Below, piece after piece: positions 60,701-64,000 of a stretch of DNA of 64,000 nucleotides (within the stretch, counting starts at the first letter, position 1; each line of letters opens with the position of its first letter). The notes beneath the pieces are model-generated. The model worked only from the letters and a program-made list of their open reading frames with translations. It was not told where the DNA came from and ran no database searches. The DNA is from SIG78 sp036677805 (lineage in GTDB: Bacteria; Verrucomicrobiota; Lentisphaeria; Victivallales; Victivallaceae): NCBI GenBank assembly GCA_036677805.1, contig JAVBVS010000024.1, forward strand, positions 333,138-397,137. The letters run 5' to 3'. A program made the translations under genes and the position numbers.

Positions 60701-61593
60701 TCCACCGGCGCTTTGCGCATGATGCCGGTGGCGCGGTAGCGGAGGGTGTAGTAACGGAATCCGTCAAGTTTCAAGGGCGGAGTCAGATTTTTGACCCAGC
60801 GCATGGCGTGCGGAATTCCGGCTTCGCCGTTGACGGTGAATGTTACCGCCGCGGCGGTTTCGGCGACGGTCCACGGCGCGACCGTGATCAGTTTTTCGCC
60901 GTCATGATATCGTCTTTCCGGCGGGACTTCCGCGCTCGGGACGGAGCCGGCGTCGGCGACATATCCGGTCCGGAACCGGAATCGGTCCGCCGCAAAAGGC
61001 GCGGCTGCGGCGGTGTCCGCGGCTTTGGGCGTGCCGACATAAAGGTCCTTGAGCAGCAGTTCTCCCGGATTGGTGAGATCGACCCGGACCCGCAGTTTGA
61101 CCGAACCTTCCGGCACTTTGAATTCACCGGAAATAGTATGCCATTGATCGGTGACGGCAGTGTTGTGGAGAATATGGGTTACGACCTGCGGTTTGCCGGC
61201 GGCGTCAAAACTGAAGATTTCGATGCCGATCTGGGGCCGGTCGGCGAATTGGGAATGCTTGAGGCTGACGCTGGCCTGATACGGTCCCCCCGGCGGCAGC
61301 GAGAGTTCGGGCCGAAGCTCCCATGAAGCGTAGTTGTTGTCGGCATTTCGGCAACGGAGGCCGAGAATGCCGTCGGGACTGCCGGCGTAACTCACGAATC
61401 CGGTGTAATTGTCCGGCGCGGTGGTGGAAAAAACGTAACCGTTCGGGGCCGTTTTGCCGGGGGCGACGGTCACCTCCTTGAGTCCGATCAGGCCGGAAGT
61501 ATTGTCCTCGGCGCCGCATATGACGGCGGTCGCCGCCGCCATGGCGAACAGCGTCCGGCGGGAGGTGGAATGTCGAGAAAAATATGGCATCAT
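57745..61593 (-). CDS. Large Tat-exported glycosidase-like protein, 1282 aa
   Basis: The N-terminus reads MMPYFSRHSTSRRTLFAMAAATAVICGAE. It is a signal peptide with SRRTLF resembling the twin-arginine motif, implying export of a folded protein. CBM-like beta domains follow (about 50-400). A middle beta-sandwich (about 590-780) precedes a TIM-barrel-like region (about 830-1200) with MVNSCYHTTHTLAWRYYHIP, FVHLWWSFSD, ILYSDVISSFNG and VAVWTEYGLPDTTSMYSDG, which contain candidate acidic residues. No GH family is recognised. The start has GGAG eight bases upstream. It lies between a pseudopilin gene and a GH78 gene in one operon. Confidence 0.78.
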   Translation of the reverse strand: MMPYFSRHSTSRRTLFAMAAATAVICGAEDNTSGLIGLKEVTVAPGKTAPNGYVFSTTAPDNYTGFVSYAGSPDGILGLRCRNADNNYASWELRPELSLPPGGPYQASVSLKHSQFADRPQIGIEIFSFDAAGKPQVVTHILHNTAVTDQWHTISGEFKVPEGSVKLRVRVDLTNPGELLLKDLYVGTPKAADTAAAAPFAADRFRFRTGYVADAGSVPSAEVPPERRYHDGEKLITVAPWTVAETAAAVTFTVNGEAGIPHAMRWVKNLTPPLKLDGFRYYTLRYRATGIMRKAPVEGIVQLRGRDNAGQPVVVDMLNTATAFDDSQFHTVTGKLPANMVAGEIAVQLRTRFSQATLAIADIAFDAALPQSDCHAAFPADGKFQAIALDGLCNADAAGLYAATLDRYGILQDRILDFSQPEIQLEGIPFRLAAGRSNLVKPPFDDRKNQERIPFLGETASRQYLAPFSREDAIVVPVNQRGAALYFLLLSDTNPAQALYALPNRPLRLDDMENLTVELQYADGTAAKAFPYSLENRAFYISGRSSGVYAVALDPRKTLTQVTLHFYSFKVDLLLAAVTVGAATPEFAALLQPEPKLELEAQPLPEQPVRLTLNDHILTVNQFEFDLADGFTLRHLPDGKAAPASGLAVRVGNDSYTGRNFTVTDAAIRDGAATLTLQGNGEILRHIIIRLGLRPNRFGGIEWSGSVANRSSKELNLRVAPGAMRDLALDGTRQDQIFFPRFRSEVSGRNATYRAAYGQEFMHQYFDFFNSALARGLMLMVDNRDHAKLEFLAARNDRGLNGDIVLQEPFAVLKPGAERPLPTVTWQPHGGDWHTATAIYRDFLADFYHPQHAQNHDYFLKTMVNSCYHTTHTLAWRYYHIPPLLSKDKKTWYIDEVNQFEIKNLGRKLDFVHLWWSFSDAENRFQYGNWSSAPFYAQSGGLESFREAIRHYQEDLGIPVSLYTISDRYMNADIPGGTLPTAAVALAYPNGAPLVNATETYTCLNSDRWIDYAVQDLAKLMRDTGAKILYSDVISSFNGTKCYSPDHGHEVPSNSIKGDLKFLSGLRAALPEDVAVWTEYGLPDTTSMYSDGFISYYFMELQEYFGPVCDIPDRTNLTEFEPPFAVVRYLLPRYKLFALPVGIEAGNKPSQVDYAFFNGDVFHEDTWFLHESRLRERINRALKIKDAYSDCFLSETPAPRVQTLAGGVYANRFPGRNRTLWTLCNATAATIEKPVLAIPHRDGARYRDLWNDRELTPEIVDGQAVIVLKLDPQQVGAVAQEF

Positions 61594-61648
61594 CAAATGA
61601 TCTCCGGTAAAAAAATCAAGATTTTCGGATTGTGCGAATACGGCGGCC

Positions 61649-62347
61649 TCAGCGCAGTTTGACCGAAGCGCCGTTGCTGTCATAGCCGTAAACCGCGGCG
61701 TTCGGAACCTCGGCAATGGCGGTCAGCGCCACCAGATCGCCGGCCTGGCATCCTTGGGCGTGACCGTCGGCATAGAAACCGTTGGCGACTTTGCCGTGGC
61801 GCATGTGATAGGTGTAGCTGGAACCATGGGAAACGACGGTCGGATATTGCGATTTCATACCGCCATGGTAGGAATCGAAGAGCAAGCCGAATTGGGACGG
61901 ACTGGTCTTGTCGATCATGATGAAGGTTTCGCCGTAGGCTCCGGCGCCGCGGATGGCCGAGCCTTTGGGCAGGCTGGTGGTGTCGAAGACCATGCCGTAG
62001 GTCTGATTCTCCTTTTCCAGGGTTGTGGATTCATTGAACGGCATGCTCGGGCAGCGCGCCACGGAGTCGGAGCGTTGGTAGATCAGTTCCTTCATGAACG
62101 GATTGTTCCGATAGCCGACATTGAGCGAGTACCACGAACCGCAGGCGTAGCTCGGTCCGACAATGATCTGCTGATTGTCATCGGCGTAGAACAGAAAGGC
62201 CATGCCGATGCCTTTCAGATTGTTGAGGCAAGCCGTGGCGCGGGCGCGTTCGCGTGCCGCGCTCAGCGCCGGCAGCAGCATGGCGGCCAGGATGGCGATG
62301 ATGGCGATTACGACGAGAAGTTCGATCAATGTGAAACGTCTGCTCAT
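61649..62347 (-). CDS. Pseudopilin-like protein with canonical H-X9-DG motif
   Basis: The 232-residue protein has the four-residue leader MSRR and then FTLIELLVVIAIIAILAAML. Arg replaces Gly(-1), while Glu5 is kept. LKGIGMAFLFYADDNQQ follows the helix. Near the C-terminus HGKVANGFYADGH gives an exact H-X9-DG motif, the signature of the pseudopilin processing-associated domain family common in Planctomycetes and Lentisphaerota. AAGGAGGAG precedes the ATG. The Tat-exported protein gene begins 55 bases downstream. An operator for the GntR-type regulator lies at 62504-62515 in front of it. Confidence 0.9.
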   Translation of the reverse strand: MSRRFTLIELLVVIAIIAILAAMLLPALSAARERARATACLNNLKGIGMAFLFYADDNQQIIVGPSYACGSWYSLNVGYRNNPFMKELIYQRSDSVARCPSMPFNESTTLEKENQTYGMVFDTTSLPKGSAIRGAGAYGETFIMIDKTSPSQFGLLFDSYHGGMKSQYPTVVSHGSSYTYHMRHGKVANGFYADGHAQGCQAGDLVALTAIAEVPNAAVYGYDSNGASVKLR

Positions 62348-62503
62348 TTTTCTCCTCCTTGAAAGGTGTTTGATACTGATTTCTGCATTCGACGGATTGC
62401 CAAGACGGTGCGCCGGGTCCCGGCCTCGCGGGACTGCCGGAAGCCGGGACGCGGTACATGCCAGGTGGTCCGATGGTTTCATTGCCGGTTCCCTGTTTTT
62501 TAT

Positions 62504-62515
62504 TTAGTCGACCAA
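62504..62515 (-). promoter_or_regulatory. Operator copy 2 in front of the pseudopilin operon
   Basis: TTAGTCGACCAA (plus-strand reading), followed by CTTT, matches the palindrome before the GntR-type gene over 16 bases with one difference. On the minus strand TTGTGA lies just upstream (62523-62528), a plausible -35. Confidence 0.6.
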
Positions 62516-62560
62516 CTTTGGTATCACAATTTTCCCGTCTTCTCCGACTGCGGAACTCGA

Positions 62561-62580
62561 AAAATTCGGCTTGCCGATTT
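62561..62580 (-). terminator. Possible terminator of the GntR-type gene
   Basis: On the minus strand TCGGC-AA-GCCGA is followed by ATTTTT. A further hairpin, CGCATGGGG/CCCCATGCG (62581-62606), holds the stop codon in its loop. Confidence 0.45.
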
Positions 62581-62594
62581 CGCATGGGGCAAGA

Positions 62595-63644
62595 TCACCC
62601 CATGCGGGCGGCGGCAAACACCTGGGCTGCGGCACAACTTTCGCGTTGCAGCAAAAGCGGCGGAATGCTGCTGCCGCTGCGTTCGATCCGGTCGCCGCGG
62701 ATGATGCGCAGCGTCTGGGCGAACGTTACTTCCGTAATTTCGGCGCCGTCTTCCTGAAAAGTCGAAAGTGTCGGATGGAGCATGGCGCCGAAATCACGGT
62801 TGTCGAAGCCGAGCACCGAAATGTCGCCGGGAATATCCAGATGCTTCTCCTGACAATAGTTGTATGCTCCCAGCGCGAAGGCGTCCCGCAGCAGAAAGAA
62901 TGCCGTGATATCCGATTCCGCCGCCATCAGGCGGGTCACTTCGGCTTGAATGTCGTCCGAAGCCGGGACCGAACGTACGAAGAGCGTCAGGTCAGGGTGC
63001 GTTGCCGCGTATGCCTGGGCGCCCTCGACGCGGAGTTGATCGAACGAATGATGCCAGTCGCATTGCTCCCCCATGATGGCGATCCGCCGATGGCCGAGTT
63101 CGCCGTGCAGATATTGCATGGCCATGAAGCCGGCGGCATGGTTGTCGGAGCCGACATAATGCCGTCGGGGATTATCGCGATTGAGCAGCAGCAACTTGTC
63201 CGGGCCGCAGATTTCTTCCGCCTGAACTACTTCGGAAATATGGGGTTCGATCATAATCACGGCATTGGCGGCAGCAGCGGAATCGCGCAGATGACGCATG
63301 GTGTTGACGATGCTCATCCGGCAGCCGATTTCACCAAAGCGCTCGCCGAGTTTCTGCAACACCCGCATGTAAAAGAGATTGCCGAACTTGTGCAATTCGG
63401 CGTACACCGCGACATTTTTGCGGAAATAGAAATTGCCGCTGGCGGCGGGGTTGACGGCGATGCAGCGGCCGCGAAATCCCTGAATATAATCCTGTTCCTT
63501 AAGCTGGCGCAGCGCGCGCTTGACAGTGGACGGACCGACTTGGTAAAGTTCGCACAATTCGTTGATGCGCGGGAGCTTGTCCTGATAATCTCCGCGCGTG
63601 ATTGCGGTTTCGATGCGATTGGCGACATTCAGGTACGGGATCAT
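62595..63644 (-). CDS. GntR-HTH/LacI-type sugar-binding transcriptional regulator
   Basis: This 349-residue regulator has an N-terminal GntR winged helix (about 1-70: LPRINELCELYQVGPSTVKRALRQLKEQDYI). A LacI-like periplasmic-binding-protein effector domain follows (about 90-335: GSDNHAAGFMAMQYLHGELGHRRIAIMG and DISVLGFDNRDFG). This hybrid is typical of AraR-like sugar repressors. ATG at 63644 has GGAG upstream. Its promoter carries a TTAGTCGACTAA palindrome, and a near copy lies before the next operon, so it likely represses itself and the pseudopilin-Tat protein-GH78 operon until sugar is present. Confidence 0.9.
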   Translation of the reverse strand: MIPYLNVANRIETAITRGDYQDKLPRINELCELYQVGPSTVKRALRQLKEQDYIQGFRGRCIAVNPAASGNFYFRKNVAVYAELHKFGNLFYMRVLQKLGERFGEIGCRMSIVNTMRHLRDSAAAANAVIMIEPHISEVVQAEEICGPDKLLLLNRDNPRRHYVGSDNHAAGFMAMQYLHGELGHRRIAIMGEQCDWHHSFDQLRVEGAQAYAATHPDLTLFVRSVPASDDIQAEVTRLMAAESDITAFFLLRDAFALGAYNYCQEKHLDIPGDISVLGFDNRDFGAMLHPTLSTFQEDGAEITEVTFAQTLRIIRGDRIERSGSSIPPLLLQRESCAAAQVFAAARMG

Positions 63645-63664
63645 CGGGAATTCTCCGGAAAAAC

Positions 63665-63676
63665 TTAGTCGACTAA
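63665..63676 (-). promoter_or_regulatory. Operator copy 1 in the GntR-type gene's promoter
   Basis: TTAGTCGACTAA is a perfect 12-base palindrome placed 14 bases after the -10 hexamer, over the expected transcription start region, suitable for autorepression. Confidence 0.65.
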
Positions 63677-63689
63677 CTTTCTTGGTTAC

Positions 63690-63718
63690 AGTATACCACA
63701 TTTTTATCCAAAAGTCAA
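63690..63718 (-). promoter_or_regulatory. Promoter of the GntR-type regulator
   Basis: On the minus strand, TTGACT (63713-63718), a 17-base spacer and TATACT (63690-63695), five of six matches in each element. Confidence 0.75.
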
Positions 63719-63882
63719 GCCCCCCGGCATCAAAAAATCACAAAAAATCTCCATTGACCATGGCCCAAGTCAATGCGATTTCCGAAAACAGGCCGATTGC
63801 AGGCAGTTTGAAATGTCGCGGTAAAATTTCAACGCGGGAAAAACGGGCAGAGGGATATTCTTCTGTATTTTGAAAATCTCAT

Positions 63883-64000
63883 TTACCGGGCGATGACAAA
63901 TTCCTTGCGCACCCCTTCCGCCGGGGGGAAATCGATTTTTTCATATTCGGTCGGATGTTCGATATGATCCCGTAGCGAAGCGATCAGTTCGGGAGTATAA
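63883..64000 (-). CDS. C-terminal end of an unidentified protein, cut by the window edge
   Basis: A minus-strand frame enters from the right edge and ends with TAA at 63883-63885. The visible residues end in TEYEKIDFPPAEG and VRKEFVIAR. They have the codon use of a real gene here, but the family is not recognised. By position upstream of the GntR-type regulator it may belong to the same sugar-utilisation island. Confidence 0.5.
   Translation of the reverse strand, partial: YTPELIASLRDHIEHPTEYEKIDFPPAEGVRKEFVIAR

Overview
The window reads as a high-GC chromosome segment of an anaerobic member of the phylum Lentisphaerota (Victivallales/Victivallis-like). This is inferred from gene content, not from a database search. 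The pointers are four paralogous pseudopilin-like proteins with near-identical FTLIELLVVIAIIAILA N-termini next to large secreted carbohydrate-active proteins, a DUF4838 protein, GH106-like and GH78 rhamnosidase-type enzymes, a desulfoferrodoxin/flavodiiron/rubredoxin oxygen-defence set typical of strict anaerobes, and complete Gram-negative envelope functions (lnt, lipoproteins). I saw no rRNA, tRNA, CRISPR array or insertion sequence.

Layout. 1-2460: end of a nucleotidyltransferase, a NifA/NtrC-type sigma-54 activator and a small acidic zinc-ribbon protein. 2613-7949: operon 1, a pseudopilin, a HEAT/beta-sandwich protein and a LamG plus glycosidase-like protein, behind a promoter carrying a LacI-type operator. 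8000-9128: a lipoprotein. 14790-9150 (minus): clpC, a secreted protein, an aldo/keto reductase with ferredoxin tail and a Ser/Thr kinase. 16668-14898 (minus): an anchored coiled-coil protein and two small membrane or lipoproteins. 19907-16934 (minus): Na+/solute symporter plus SGNH esterase. 23177-20137 (minus): nadB-pcnB, divergent from lnt (23356-25122). 25222-26517: a stand-alone pseudopilin and yraN. 31081-26665 (minus): ilvB, an MFS transporter and a LysM protein. 31296-35659: HIT protein, glmM, a GlmU-C-like hexapeptide protein, an epimerase and a GT2 glycosyltransferase. 35724-37655: desulfoferrodoxin, FprA, rubredoxin.

41362-37731 (minus) is an orphan three-gene module of unknown function with a Ser/Asp/Glu-rich linker protein and a Stealth-like protein. 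43227-41456 (minus) pairs a SEDS (RodA/FtsW) polymerase with a class-B PBP that has only the dimerisation/pedestal region and no transpeptidase domain. 43458-64000 is a sugar-utilisation island: GH2 beta-galactosidase divergent from an AraC regulator, a frameshifted secreted gene, a GH106-like enzyme followed by pseudopilin and DUF4838, then on the minus strand a GntR-LacI hybrid regulator, pseudopilin, Tat-exported 1282-aa protein, GH78 enzyme and AraC regulator.

How the genes fit together. Three of the four pseudopilins directly precede large exported carbohydrate-binding or glycosidase-like proteins, while the GH2, GH106-like and GH78 enzymes lack signal peptides and would work in the cytoplasm on imported oligosaccharides. 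The main candidates for new biology are the pseudopilin/glycosidase cassettes, whose prepilin cleavage sites lack the usual Gly(-1), the transpeptidase-less PBP paired with a SEDS polymerase, and the orphan module at 37731-41362.
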